NCBI GenBank assembly: GCA_964342155.1
Contig: CAYFEQ010000001.1
Coordinates: forward strand, 84,651-148,650
Origin: GCA-2701705 sp964342155
GTDB lineage: Bacteria > Pseudomonadota > Gammaproteobacteria > GCA-002705445 > GCA-002716945
DNA: 64,000 nt
Reading direction: 5' to 3'
Shown here one piece after another: positions 19,176-29,200 of the stretch; within the stretch, counting starts at the first letter, position 1, and each line of letters opens with the position of its first letter. The position numbers and the translations under genes are program-made. Under the pieces are notes generated by a model. That model was not told the origin of the DNA and ran no database searches. It saw only the letters and a list, made by a program, of their open reading frames with translations.

Positions 19176-20254
19176 ATGAAAGAAAAAATTAGATGTTCAA
19201 TTGGTTTAATCCAGTCTGAAGATTCTAAAGAACTATATATAGAACGGATAAAAGAACCTTATCTTGGTTGTTATGAATTTCCTGGAGGTAAGATTCAAAC
19301 TGATGAAACCCCTGAATCTGCAATTATACGTGAGCTTAATGAAGAGTTAGGCATACAAGTTAAAAAGCTAAGCTTTATTGGGAAAGTATTTCATGATTAT
19401 CCCGAATTTACTGTGATACTCCATGTTTTCTTTATAAGCAACTACAATGGGGAGATAAAAAATACAACTCGCAACCTATGTTATAGAAGAAGTAGCGAAC
19501 TAGACAAAGATTTTAAAACAATAGACTCATGCTTAAAGGTATTAAAACTATGTTTATTATTACCGAAAATTAAAATATTGGATTGTGAAAAAAATTTATT
19601 TAAAGAATCATGTTTATCCTCAATAAAAAAAACAGATACCTCTTTTAAAATGATAAGGTTTAGAAATTTAGAAACGGCAGAAAATTCACAAATAAATAAC
19701 ATTAAACATTTCACAAAAGAGAACCCTTATAATTATATTATTGATCATCCAAGTGAAAAAAATTTTGATGGAAAATTTTTTGGTATTCATTTTAAAAGTA
19801 AATATTTATATACACTAAAATCTGTTCCTAAGGATATGATATTATATTCTGGTTCATGTCATAATTTTGATGAAGTTGAGCAAGCAAATCGCTTAGAATT
19901 AGATTATATCCTAATATCTCCTGTCCAAATTTCTAAACATTCAAATCAAAAAATTCTTGGTTGGGAAGGTTTTGAAAGATTGTCTTTGAAAGCCAATATG
20001 CCAACTTATGCTCTAGGCGGAATAAGTCATCATNNNNNNNNNNNNNNNNNNNNNNNNNNNNNNNNNNNNNNNNNNNNNNNNNNNNNNNNNNNNNNNNNNN
20101 NNNNNNNNNNNNNNNNNNNNNNNNNNNNNNNNNATTGTCTTTGAAAGCCAATATGCCAACTTATGCTCTAGGCGGAATAAGTCATCATGAATCTGATTAT
20201 AAACTATCATTAAAGCATGGAGGCTTCGGTATTGCTGGCATTAAAAATTTTTAA
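19176..20254 (+). CDS. Nudix hydrolase fused to a ThiE/TenI-like domain (MutT type, with assembly gap)
   Basis: The N-terminal part is a Nudix hydrolase of MutT type: the full Nudix box GX5EX7RELXEELGI is visible at about residues 38-60. The C-terminal half (about 140-307) resembles thiamine-phosphate synthase (GSCHNFDEVEQANRLELDYI, SPVQ, YALGGI). Such fusions are known after secA/argJ in proteobacteria and probably clean oxidised nucleotides; the role of the ThiE-like part is unclear. A 100-N gap (20034-20133) with 55-base duplicate flanks breaks the frame. Joining 20033 to 20189 gives 307 residues ending GGFGIAGIKNF, with the stop at 20252-20254. Confidence 0.87.
19979..20188. other. Scaffolding gap with duplicated 55-base flanks, in the Nudix-ThiE gene
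   Basis: Bases 20034-20133 are exactly 100 N. The 55-base stretch 19979-20033 is repeated at 20134-20188. As in secA, dropping the N and one copy restores the reading frame. Two seams of identical geometry within 3 kb show an assembler artefact. Confidence 0.95.
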
Positions 20255-20262
20255 TTTATAAT

Positions 20263-21036
20263 TTACATTGAACAGCAAGATAAAAAGAACTCGACATCTA
20301 ATTTATGAGGAATGAATTTATTTTCATCATTTTTAGTCATAAATCGTATAGAGAACCGCTGCTTCCCAACACTAATCGATGGAAAAAAATAATGGTCAGA
20401 TGTTAATGCAACACGTATAAGAAGTATATTTCTTTGACTATCAAGTTTATCAGTAAAAAAGCCATTCTTTGCAAGCTGATCAATTGGAGTCACAGATTTT
20501 CTAATTGTTGTAAGAAGAAAAGAAACTGATTGGCTAATAAAATTTATAGGTTCTAACCATAAATTAATTTGATTCTCCCTAGACACATTATCACGAGATA
20601 ACCAATAGATTAATGAAGAGGGGTGAATAGAGTTTTTTGAATATTTTATCAGAGTTTGAAATAATTCATCACGATCAAGGTAGTCCAGATAATTTGCATC
20701 TTTTGAGTACAAAAAACTTAGATGGCTTTCTTGTTTTTCTAGGATAGAGTTTAGTTTGCTTGAATCAGTACCTGGTTTATTTTTTTCTTTAATTTTTTTA
20801 AAAAAAACATTATGTGATTCAAGATCTCTTATGAGTTCAGATTTTAAATCCGCTCTTGTTAACATTTCATATAGTTCTGTGAGCGCAACAGCTGCAGAAT
20901 AATTTTCATGTTCAGATTCTTTATCCTTAAGATGATTGATTCTATTGAACAACATTTCAATTCTTAGAAATTTTCTAATCCTTTCATGAACAGGTTCTTC
21001 ATAAACAGTAACTTGATTATCAGATAATGTAGACAT
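20263..21036 (-). CDS. zapD: Cell division protein ZapD (FtsZ-bundling, DUF1342)
   Basis: ZapD binds and bundles FtsZ in the cytoplasm. The 257-residue protein has the family's opening VYEEPVHERIRKFLRIEMLF and a later helical/beta-rich domain with GKQRFSIRFM near the end; the family length is about 250. It lies one base after coaE, the usual gammaproteobacterial pair. Its presence implies that the genome still has an ftsZ somewhere, although ftsZ is missing from the dcw cluster in this window. Confidence 0.92.
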   Translation of the reverse strand: MSTLSDNQVTVYEEPVHERIRKFLRIEMLFNRINHLKDKESEHENYSAAVALTELYEMLTRADLKSELIRDLESHNVFFKKIKEKNKPGTDSSKLNSILEKQESHLSFLYSKDANYLDYLDRDELFQTLIKYSKNSIHPSSLIYWLSRDNVSRENQINLWLEPINFISQSVSFLLTTIRKSVTPIDQLAKNGFFTDKLDSQRNILLIRVALTSDHYFFPSISVGKQRFSIRFMTKNDENKFIPHKLDVEFFLSCCSM

Positions 21037-21037
21037 T

Positions 21038-21625
21038 TTATTTTTTAAGAATTTTAGTTAAATATAATTCCTCAAATTTATTTTTCAGAGTATTTATTGT
21101 ATCATTGTTAACAAGTATATAATCAGAATTCTTTATATAAAAACTTCTTTTTCTCTGTACTTTGTCTAACCTTATAAACTCTTTCTGAGAAAATTTTTTA
21201 CTTTTTAGACATCTGCTTAACCTTTTATTGAATGAACTATCAATAGTTACTATTTTGAATGGAATTGATATTTTTTTTACAGTTTCAATCAAAGGTAATT
21301 CAAGGACCAGTGATGATCTTTTTATTTTTTTTATTTCCTTATTAATATATGAAAAAAATATTGGGTGAATAGTTTTATTTATGTAATCTCTATTTTTTTT
21401 TGATTTTAAAAGCTTCTCTCGTATTTTATGAACAGAGATTTTGTTTCTATACAAAATATCCTTATCAAAAAAATCTAAAAGTTTTATTTTTATTTCATTA
21501 TTTGTGACTAATAACTTTTTTGCTATATTATCAGCGTTTAAATAATAGAAACCTTTCTTTTTCAATAATGTTGATACAGTTGATTTTCCTGATCCTATTA
21601 ATCCAGAAACAATAATTAATTGCAT
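21038..21625 (-). CDS. coaE: Dephospho-CoA kinase
   Basis: CoaE phosphorylates dephospho-CoA, the last step of coenzyme A synthesis. The P-loop GLIGSGKSTV is at residues 8-17, and DNIAKKLL near residue 32 fits the substrate-binding region. The length of 195 residues is normal. It is transcribed with zapD. A 25-codon open frame and a PP0621-like gene lie just upstream on the same strand. Confidence 0.92.
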   Translation of the reverse strand: MQLIIVSGLIGSGKSTVSTLLKKKGFYYLNADNIAKKLLVTNNEIKIKLLDFFDKDILYRNKISVHKIREKLLKSKKNRDYINKTIHPIFFSYINKEIKKIKRSSLVLELPLIETVKKISIPFKIVTIDSSFNKRLSRCLKSKKFSQKEFIRLDKVQRKRSFYIKNSDYILVNNDTINTLKNKFEELYLTKILKK

Positions 21626-21629
21626 AATA

Positions 21630-21707
21630 TTATTTTAGAAAGATAGTTAAGATGACTCCAATCATCATTATGAAGCAAAGTGTCACTAGTAGTGGTATTC
21701 TATTCAT
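21630..21707 (-). CDS. Possible 25-residue membrane peptide
   Basis: An ATG-to-TAA frame of 25 codons fits almost exactly between the PP0621-like gene (8 bases upstream) and coaE (4 bases downstream), on the same strand. The peptide starts MNRIPLLVTLCF and ends TIFLK, with one hydrophobic segment covering most of it and positive charges at both ends. I do not recognise it. The snug fit in an otherwise tightly packed operon is the only support; a chance frame is possible. Confidence 0.3.
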   Translation of the reverse strand: MNRIPLLVTLCFIMMIGVILTIFLK

Positions 21708-21715
21708 TTAAATTG

Positions 21716-21916
21716 CTATTGGAAATTTTTGCATTCTTTTTTATTTATATTCTTTGTTTTACACATTTCTTCTTCTGGCATGTATGTATCGCAATCTTCA
21801 CAATATGATATATTTTTTTTAGATTTTTGACTTAATTTCGTGTCTTTTTTTATTAATGATTTTATAATTATATAGAGTAATACTAGTATTGCTATTATTA
21901 TGAAAATACGCAGCAT
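21716..21916 (-). CDS. PP0621-family small membrane protein with Cys cluster
   Basis: This 66-residue protein has one N-terminal membrane segment (about residues 3-20), a Lys-rich stretch, and a Cys-bearing tail (CEDCDTYMPEEEMCK and a final KKECKNF). The arrangement matches the PP0621 family of small proteins with a possible zinc-binding tail, whose function is not known. It opens the minus-strand group that includes coaE and zapD. Confidence 0.6.
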   Translation of the reverse strand: MLRIFIIIAILVLLYIIIKSLIKKDTKLSQKSKKNISYCEDCDTYMPEEEMCKTKNINKKECKNFQ

Positions 21917-21998
21917 ATATGTATTACTTCAATTAATGTCAGTATATTATAAACGATATATATGTCTAAAAAAATAAAATTCTTGTTTAGCTACAAAT

Positions 21999-22745
21999 AT
22001 GAATAATAGAGAAAAAATTGACTTTATAACTAGATGGATTTCAAATTATGTTACTAATATGCAAATTCCTGCAAAAACATTAGTCATTGGTATATCTGGA
22101 GGTATTGATTCTGCTCTAACGAGTACTCTTTGTGCATTAACAGGCATAAAAACTATTGCTGTAAGGATGCCAATTATAGATAGCAGTAATATAGGTAGCA
22201 TTAATCATAGTAATTGGTTAGATAAAAATTTTAATAATATAGAAGTACGCGAAATAGATTTAACCACAATGTTTAAAGAGTTTTCTAATATTACTAAAAA
22301 AGAAAACTTTAAAAGTGAATTGGGTTATGCAAATTCAAAATCTAGACTTCGTATGATAACCCTATATCAGATAGCAGCATCAACGAAGGGTTTAGTTGTT
22401 GGAACTGGAAATAAAGTAGAAGACTTTGGAGTAGGTTTTTTTACAAAATATGGTGACGGAGGAGTTGATATATCTCCTATTGCTGATCTGACTAAATCAC
22501 AAGTAAAAGAATTAGCAATGGAACTGAATATTTTAGATGAAATTATTACCGCTAAACCAACAGATGGATTATGGGACGATGGAAGATCTGATGAGGATCA
22601 ATTAGGATTATCTTATGAACAAATAGAAGATGCAATGAATAATAAAGATAGTCAATATAAAGAACAGTATGAAAACATAAGAAAAAAAAGTTTACATAAA
22701 ATGAATTCAATACCAGTGTGTATTATTAAGGAAAAAGATAACTAG
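21999..22745 (+). CDS. nadE: NH3-dependent NAD+ synthetase
   Basis: NadE amidates nicotinate adenine dinucleotide to NAD+. The PP-loop GISGGIDSAL at about residues 30-39 binds ATP, and the typical PTDGLWDDGRSDEDQLG region lies near residue 187. At 248 residues it is the single-domain, ammonia-using form, without a glutaminase domain. It is divergent from the PP0621-like gene and convergent with bamD. nadA lies in the same window at 32 kb. Confidence 0.92.
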   Translation: MNNREKIDFITRWISNYVTNMQIPAKTLVIGISGGIDSALTSTLCALTGIKTIAVRMPIIDSSNIGSINHSNWLDKNFNNIEVREIDLTTMFKEFSNITKKENFKSELGYANSKSRLRMITLYQIAASTKGLVVGTGNKVEDFGVGFFTKYGDGGVDISPIADLTKSQVKELAMELNILDEIITAKPTDGLWDDGRSDEDQLGLSYEQIEDAMNNKDSQYKEQYENIRKKSLHKMNSIPVCIIKEKDN

Positions 22746-22749
22746 TTTT

Positions 22750-22767
22750 AAAAAATTTCAAATTTTT
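22750..22767. terminator. Possible A/T-only bidirectional terminator
   Basis: Between the convergent nadE and bamD genes the sequence forms a palindrome, AAAAATTT-C-AAATTTTT. Without G-C pairs it would be weak, but its position in a 27-base convergent gap and the T runs on both strands make a simple bidirectional terminator possible. Confidence 0.25.
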
Positions 22768-22772
22768 GTTAT

Positions 22773-23651
22773 TTAATCTAAGAAAGGTATAAAATCATAC
22801 CAGGTACCGTCTGACTCATCAACAACTGGAGATTCTATTTCGACTACCGGCGTTTCTTTTTTAATTTTTATAGGTTTCTTGATATCGGATTGAACAATCT
22901 TATAGTTTGGGTAATTTGTTATCAAAACTCTGCTACTATCATAAGCCAAATCATAAATTCCTAAATCATTATAACTATCAATTAAAAGAACTAGTCCTTC
23001 TTCAGTACTTGGTGTACCCCCAAAGTTTTCTAACATATATTTTACTCTTTCTATTGCTGCAACATGCGCTAATCTTTTCCTATAGTATTTTGCTATGTAT
23101 AGTTCATTTGAAGCCATTTTATTTTTTAAATATAATAAACGATTTCTTGAGTCTTTAGTATATTTGCTGCTTGGGAATTTATTTATGATTAGTGAGAAAT
23201 CATCAAAAGAATCTCTTAGAGAGGTAACATCATACCTAGAAGTATCTGCACCAAGAAATCGAGCTATGACATTTGCACTTTTTTCAAAATTAGCTAAAGC
23301 ACGTAAGTAATAAGCATAATCAACATTAGGGTGATTTGGGTATAATCTGATAAATCTATTGCATTGAATTATAGTTTGATCCTTATCCTCATACTCATAG
23401 TGAGCATAAGCTAGATCAAGCATAGCCTGAGTTGCATAAATCCCAAAAGGATACCTTGATTCTAAGACTTCAAAATACTTTATTGCATTTACAAAATCAC
23501 CAGCATTAAGGAATTCTTTTCCATCATTATATATTTGTGCTGGTGTTAAACTTTTTGTTGTATCTTCTTCCTTAAGCATCTCATTCCAATATGCGCAACC
23601 ATTGATTGTAACCGCAAGAGAAATATAGATAAAAAGTACTCTTAGATTCAT
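22773..23651 (-). CDS. bamD: Outer-membrane assembly lipoprotein BamD
   Basis: BamD is the essential lipoprotein partner of BamA in outer-membrane protein insertion. A signal peptide ends in a lipobox (VTINGCAYW, Cys at residue 19). TPR-like repeats follow; LESRYPFGIYATQAMLDLAYAHYE is cut here to its core, RYPFGIYATQAMLDLAY, near residue 67, and RLYPNHPNVDYAYYLR near residue 105 is typical. The 292 residues include an extra C-terminal tail rich in Lys, Pro and acidic residues. It is divergent from rluD with a 39-base gap, also a common arrangement. Confidence 0.93.
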   Translation of the reverse strand: MNLRVLFIYISLAVTINGCAYWNEMLKEEDTTKSLTPAQIYNDGKEFLNAGDFVNAIKYFEVLESRYPFGIYATQAMLDLAYAHYEYEDKDQTIIQCNRFIRLYPNHPNVDYAYYLRALANFEKSANVIARFLGADTSRYDVTSLRDSFDDFSLIINKFPSSKYTKDSRNRLLYLKNKMASNELYIAKYYRKRLAHVAAIERVKYMLENFGGTPSTEEGLVLLIDSYNDLGIYDLAYDSSRVLITNYPNYKIVQSDIKKPIKIKKETPVVEIESPVVDESDGTWYDFIPFLD

Positions 23652-23682
23652 TTTTTTTACTATAAAATTAGATTAGGTAATC

Positions 23683-23688
23683 ATTATA
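23683..23688 (-). promoter_or_regulatory. Possible -10 element of bamD
   Basis: A minus-strand TATAAT lies 31 bases ahead of the bamD start in the 39-base divergent gap with rluD. No -35 box is recognisable at the proper distance, since that region is inside the start of rluD. Confidence 0.25.
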
Positions 23689-23690
23689 AC

Positions 23691-24638
23691 ATGAAAAATA
23701 TAAATTTTTATAAAATTGAAATAGAGCCTGATAAGAATAGAAGACTTGACCAAATAATAGCTTCTGAGCTGCCAGAGTATTCTAGATCTAGAATCAAACA
23801 TTGGATTATTAATAACAACATTACTATAAATGGAAAATCATGCTCTCCTAAAGATAGAATATCCAGTAAATCTATCATTGAAATCAAAATCTTGGAAAAT
23901 GAAGAATTAGATATTAAACCTCAAAAAATAGATCTAGAAATCTTATTTGAAGACAAAGATCTATTAATAGTTAATAAGAAATCTGGCATGGTTACACATA
24001 CAGCGCCTGGACACTATGATTCAACTTTACAGAATGCATTACTCTATCATTACCCTGATTTAAAAAATGTACCAAGAGCAGGAATCATCCATCGATTAGA
24101 TAAAAACACATCAGGGCTAATAATAATTGCAAGAAATCTAATTTCTCATAATTTATTAGTGAATCAAATGAAAAATAAATTAATAAAAAAGAAATATATT
24201 GCTTTAGTTACAGGATTGGTTGAAAAAAATCAAATCATTAAAAATAAAATCAGTAGACATAGAATTAATAGATTAAAAATGTGTATTTCTGATTCAGGTA
24301 AAGAATCAATATCAAAAATTAAAATCATAGAAAGATTTGAAAAAGCATCATTTTTAGATATTGAATTAGTAACTGGGAGAACACATCAAATTAGAGTCCA
24401 TTTATCATCATTAGGGCACCCAATCTTCGGTGATGATTTATATGGTTTTAAAAAAAATGCCCACAATTATAATAAAAAACTTCTAAATTTTTTAAATTCA
24501 TACCCATATCATGCTTTACATGCCCAATATTTAAGCCTCAATCATCCTATAACTAAAAAAAAGGTTATAATTAATTCTGAAACACCGGAAAGTTTTGTTA
24601 CCATTAAGTCTTTACTAAATAATTATGGCAAAAGTTGA
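23691..24638 (+). CDS. rluD: 23S rRNA pseudouridine synthase RluD
   Basis: RluD makes pseudouridines in helix 69 of 23S rRNA. An N-terminal S4 RNA-binding domain (about residues 15-75) precedes the catalytic domain, whose HRLDKNTSG motif near residue 137 carries the catalytic Asp. GRTHQIRVHLSSLGHPI near residue 230 is also typical. The length of 315 residues is normal. It overlaps pgeF by 14 bases and is divergent from bamD. Confidence 0.93.
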   Translation: MKNINFYKIEIEPDKNRRLDQIIASELPEYSRSRIKHWIINNNITINGKSCSPKDRISSKSIIEIKILENEELDIKPQKIDLEILFEDKDLLIVNKKSGMVTHTAPGHYDSTLQNALLYHYPDLKNVPRAGIIHRLDKNTSGLIIIARNLISHNLLVNQMKNKLIKKKYIALVTGLVEKNQIIKNKISRHRINRLKMCISDSGKESISKIKIIERFEKASFLDIELVTGRTHQIRVHLSSLGHPIFGDDLYGFKKNAHNYNKKLLNFLNSYPYHALHAQYLSLNHPITKKKVIINSETPESFVTIKSLLNNYGKS

Positions 24639-25353
24639 AACTAAAGAAATTTTATGGAATGCTCCTGAGAATATCAAGGCCTATATTACTACTCGTATAG
24701 GTGGATATAGTAAGGATAGATATGCATCATCTAATATGAGTTTAGATGTAGGAGATCTTAAATCTTCAGTTGTAAAAAATAGAGAAGATATACAGAAGAC
24801 ACTTGAACTTCCTTCAGAACCATCATGGATGAAACAAATTCATGGCACGAATATTCAATATTTAAAAGCACCCAGAAAAAATATAATTTGTGATGGATCT
24901 TATACTGACCAACAGGGTGTTGTATGCGCTGTATTATCAGCAGATTGTTTACCAATTATGATGTGTGATAGGTTTGGAAAAAAAGTTGGCGTATTACATG
25001 TAGGATGGAGAGGACTGGACAAAGACTTAATTCAAAAATATATAAAAAGATTCAAAGTTGAGCCAGAAGACTTATGTGTTTGGATAGGGCCATCAATCAG
25101 TCCTCATAATTATATAGTTAGAGAGGATGTTTATTCAAAGTTAAAAAAAATTTCTCCAAAAATATTTAAAAGAATTGATGATTTACACTGGTCCCTTAAT
25201 TTATCATTAGCTGCTCAAATAATCTTACGAGGTGCAAGAATTAATAATATCTTTGTTGAAAGATTATGCACATATGAAAGCTCAAATTTATATTATTCAT
25301 TCAGGAGAGATAACGTTACAGGAAGGATGGTTTCTTTAATATGGAAAGTATAA
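24625..25353 (+). CDS. pgeF: Laccase-domain purine nucleoside phosphorylase (PgeF/YfiH family)
   Basis: YfiH/PgeF proteins act as zinc-dependent purine nucleoside phosphorylases and have been linked to peptidoglycan editing in E. coli. QIHGTNI, LSADCLPIMMCD and HVGWRGL show the conserved His and Cys metal site (near residues 73, 110 and 127). The length of 242 residues matches the family. It follows rluD with a 14-base overlap, the normal gammaproteobacterial order. Confidence 0.9.
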   Translation: MAKVETKEILWNAPENIKAYITTRIGGYSKDRYASSNMSLDVGDLKSSVVKNREDIQKTLELPSEPSWMKQIHGTNIQYLKAPRKNIICDGSYTDQQGVVCAVLSADCLPIMMCDRFGKKVGVLHVGWRGLDKDLIQKYIKRFKVEPEDLCVWIGPSISPHNYIVREDVYSKLKKISPKIFKRIDDLHWSLNLSLAAQIILRGARINNIFVERLCTYESSNLYYSFRRDNVTGRMVSLIWKV

Positions 25354-25356
25354 AAA

Positions 25357-26271
25357 ATGCTAACTAAAATTAAATCTTTCTTATCTGATACAAAACCAAT
25401 CCACCTATTAATAGTTTTCCTAATAATAGGTTTATCTTATGGAGCAATTTCTCTTTATATGAAAATTGCAAAGTTTTCCGCATTTGCAAATAAAACAAAA
25501 ATTACTGCAGTAAAAATTGATTATATAAAACTTGGAACTGCCAAAAAAATTTATCAGACTATATCTACCATAGAGGCACTCCAATCTGTTGAAATAACAT
25601 CAAAAGTTAATGGAGTTGTAGAAAAGATCAATTTTATTGAAGGTAAAGAAATAAAGAAAGGAGATAAAATATTTTCAATCCTATCATCTGACACAGTTGG
25701 TAGAATTGAAATCCATGCTCCTTTTGATGGGAAATTAGGCCTTAGTAATGTAAATATTGGTGATCAAGTTTCAAAAAACCAAATCTTAACAACTTTAGAT
25801 AATTCTTCAAAAATGAAAATAAAATTTGATCTACCAGAAAATAATTTAATTTATATAAAGAAAAATTTATCTTTTGAAGCGACATCAGAAGTCATAAAAG
25901 AAAAAATATTTTCTGGAACAATTGACTATATTGATTCAAGAATTGATGAACAATCAAGAACTATAAGAGTTTATGCAATTTTAGATAATGAAAATAATAT
26001 TTTGAAGCCTGGATTATTTATGAAAATTAAATTGGTACTTCAAGAAAAACAAAATGCCTTTTTAATCCCAGAAGAAGCATTACTAAGTATCAATAAAAAA
26101 CATTATGTATATGTTGTTAATAAAGATAACGCTAAAATTAAAGAAGTATCTATAGGTATCAGAATGAATGAACTAATAGAAATAGAAAATGGACTAGATG
26201 TTAATGATAAAGTAATTGTGCTTGGTCATGAAAAACTTAAAGATGGCTCTAAAATAAAAATTCTAAATTAA
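25357..26271 (+). CDS. RND efflux membrane-fusion (adaptor) protein
   Basis: This periplasmic adaptor would connect the RND pump next door to an outer-membrane channel. A single membrane anchor lies at about residues 15-35. A split lipoyl/barrel-sandwich hybrid domain follows (KVNGVVEKINFIEGKEIKKGD and HAPFDGKLGLSNVNIGDQV, cut here to cores KVNGVVEKINF and APFDGKLG), then a beta-barrel domain. At 304 residues it is shorter than MexA/AcrA because the alpha-helical hairpin is nearly absent. It starts 3 bases after pgeF and ends 5 before the pump gene. Confidence 0.85.
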   Translation: MLTKIKSFLSDTKPIHLLIVFLIIGLSYGAISLYMKIAKFSAFANKTKITAVKIDYIKLGTAKKIYQTISTIEALQSVEITSKVNGVVEKINFIEGKEIKKGDKIFSILSSDTVGRIEIHAPFDGKLGLSNVNIGDQVSKNQILTTLDNSSKMKIKFDLPENNLIYIKKNLSFEATSEVIKEKIFSGTIDYIDSRIDEQSRTIRVYAILDNENNILKPGLFMKIKLVLQEKQNAFLIPEEALLSINKKHYVYVVNKDNAKIKEVSIGIRMNELIEIENGLDVNDKVIVLGHEKLKDGSKIKILN

Positions 26272-26276
26272 TTAAA

Positions 26277-29200
26277 ATGCATATTTCTGAACTTTCCATT
26301 AAAAGACCAGTTTTAGCTATAGTTATAAGTTTATTTTTAATATTAATTGGTCTAGCCTCATACGATAAATTAACAATTAGGGAGTATCCCGATATTGACA
26401 ACCCTGTTGTTTCCGTTACAACGGTTTATCGTGGAGCATCTTCAGAAATTATTGAGCGCGACGTTACACAAGTTATTGAAGAATCAATATCAGGGATATC
26501 AGACATTAGAGAAATTTCTTCTGGAAGCAAAAATGAAACATCAACTATCCGCGTAGAATTTAATCTTGGGAGAGACATGGATGATGCTACTAATGATGTT
26601 AGAGATAAAGTTTCTAGAGTTGCTTCTAAATTACCAGAAAACTCTAATCAACCTACTGTATCAAAATCTGACTCAGATGCTCGTCAAGCAGTTATGTGGA
26701 TTGGTTTTACTAGCAATCAGCTGGACAGTATAGAATTAAATGATTATTTAGAGAGAAATGTTATAGATAGATTATCAATTATTTCTGGTGTTGCTTCAAT
26801 CATAATAGGAGGTGAACGTAAATATGCCATAAGAGTATGGTTAGATCCCGATAAAATGTCAGCTAGACAAGTAACTGTAGATGATATACTTGTCGCAATT
26901 AATAAAGAAAATGTAGAAAGGCCAGCCGGTAAAATTGAATCTAGTTTAAGAGAAATGAATGTACAGGTTGACTCTAAATTGAAAAATTTAGATATGTTTA
27001 AACAACTTGTCATTAAAAAGTATGGTGATAGAAAGATCAGGCTAGAAGATGTTTCTGATATAGAGATTGGCGCGGAAGATACAAAAGGGTTTTTAAGAGC
27101 AAATAAAAAAAATGCAATAGGATTAGGAATTGTCAGACAAACTAAATCAAATGTACTGCAGGTTACTAGCTTAGTCAAAAAAGAGCTTGGAGAAATAAAA
27201 AGAGCTCTTCCAGATAATATAGAAATGAGTATAGGGTATGATCAATCTATTTTTATTGATGAATCAATATCTGAAGTCCAGGTAGCTTTATTCATTTCAA
27301 TGATAATGGTGATTGCAGTAATTTATTTTTTTCTATTTTCACCTGTAGCAACTATTATACCTGCCATTACTATCCCGGTTTCTATTATATCAACATTTTC
27401 AATAATACATTTTTTTGGTTTTTCATTAAATGTTTTAACTTTTCTTGCCCTTGTGCTTGCAATAGGATTAATTGTGGATGATTCAATTGTTGTTTTAGAA
27501 AATATAAAAAGAAGAATAGAAGACGGGGAAGATTCCTATCAAGCATCAATTAATGGAGCCAAACAAATTACATTTGTTGTTATTGCCACAACTGTTGTTC
27601 TTGTGAGTGTTTTTTTACCATTATCCTTTATGGGAGGTAAAACTGGAAGATTATTTATTGAATTTGGAGTTGTTCTATCATTTGCAGTTATATTTTCTAG
27701 CCTAATAGCTTTGACACTTACCCCTATGTTATGTTCTAAAATAATGAAACATGATTCACATAGCAATCAAGAGCCTGAAATCATAACAAAGTTTAAAAAA
27801 TTTTATGAGAAATCTCTAAAGTCTTCACAAAATAATGTAAATCAAGTTTATATGTTCTCAGGAATAGTTATTTTAATTGCTATAATTTTATATCAATTTA
27901 TTGCTAAAGAATTAGCTCCAACTGAAGATAGAGGGATATTTATAATATCTGTGCAAGGACCTGAAGGTTCAACCTTGAAGTATACAGATAAAATTGTTAA
28001 AGAGGTAGAGAATGAATTGCAGCCATATGTGGATAACAATGAGATTAAAACATTGTTTTCTATTGTTGCGCCAGGATTTACTGGTCAGGCAGGTGCATCT
28101 AATTCAGCATTCTTATTTGCTTCCCTTCAACCATGGGATATTAGAGATAGACATCAGAAATCTATCGTAAGAGAGATATTTCCTAAATTGATTTCTATGC
28201 CAGGTGCACGCATATTTACAATTAATCCTCCTAGCCTTGGACAAAACCCATTTAGATCACCTGTGCAATTAGTTATAAGTGGAGACAATTATGAAGACGT
28301 AGGGCAATGGGGTAATGCTTTAAAAAATGAAGTTTCTACTTTAAATCTGCGTGCTCCAAACATTGATTATACCGTTAATAATCCTAGGTTAAATTTAAAA
28401 ATTAATAGAGAGAAAGCGTCAGAACTAGGTATATCAGCTGAACAATTAACAAAAACAATTGAAACACTCTTTGCATCAAATAGAATCACTACTTTTTCAG
28501 ACAGAGGTTTGACTTACAATGTAATCCTTCAAGCTAAAAAAGATTATCGTCTCAATAAAAATAGTTTTGATAATGTATTTCTGAAATCTTCAAAGTTTAA
28601 TAAATTGATACCACTATCCAATTTTGTTTCATTTGAGGAAACATCAGTAAGCACAGAATTAAAAAGGATAAATAGAATGCCATCAACCGTTCTGTCAGCT
28701 TCATTGATACCAGGTTATCCTCTTGGAGATGCTTTGGAGGATATTACTAATCTTTCTAAAGAAGTCCTGCCGATTAATGCAAGATTATCTTACACTGGAG
28801 CATCTAAAGAATATTTTGAATCTGGTAATAAACTTGAACTAACAATACTTTTTGCGATCTTAGTTGTTTATCTAGTTTTGGCAGCACAATTTGAAAGCTT
28901 CAGAAACCCGCTCACAATAATGCTCACAGTACCAATTGCTATGACAGCAGGTATCTACACACTTTTTGTTACAGGTGCTTCATTAAATGTTTATAGTCAA
29001 ATAGGATTTTTGATGCTCATAGGGTTAATCACCAAAAATGGTATTTTAGTAGTCGAATTTGCTAATAAATTAAGAGAGCAAGGATTAAATGTGGAAGACG
29101 CTATATATAAATCATCCTTAATAAGATTAAGACCTGTTCTGATGACAACTATCTCTACCATGTTTGGGGCAATACCTCTGGTTTTAAGTAGTGGGGCAGG

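Noticed and set aside
26744..27178. 144-residue minus-strand frame inside the RND pump gene
   Set aside because: Antisense shadow of a well-supported transporter; Ser/Leu-rich composition is what the complement of this coding sequence would give.
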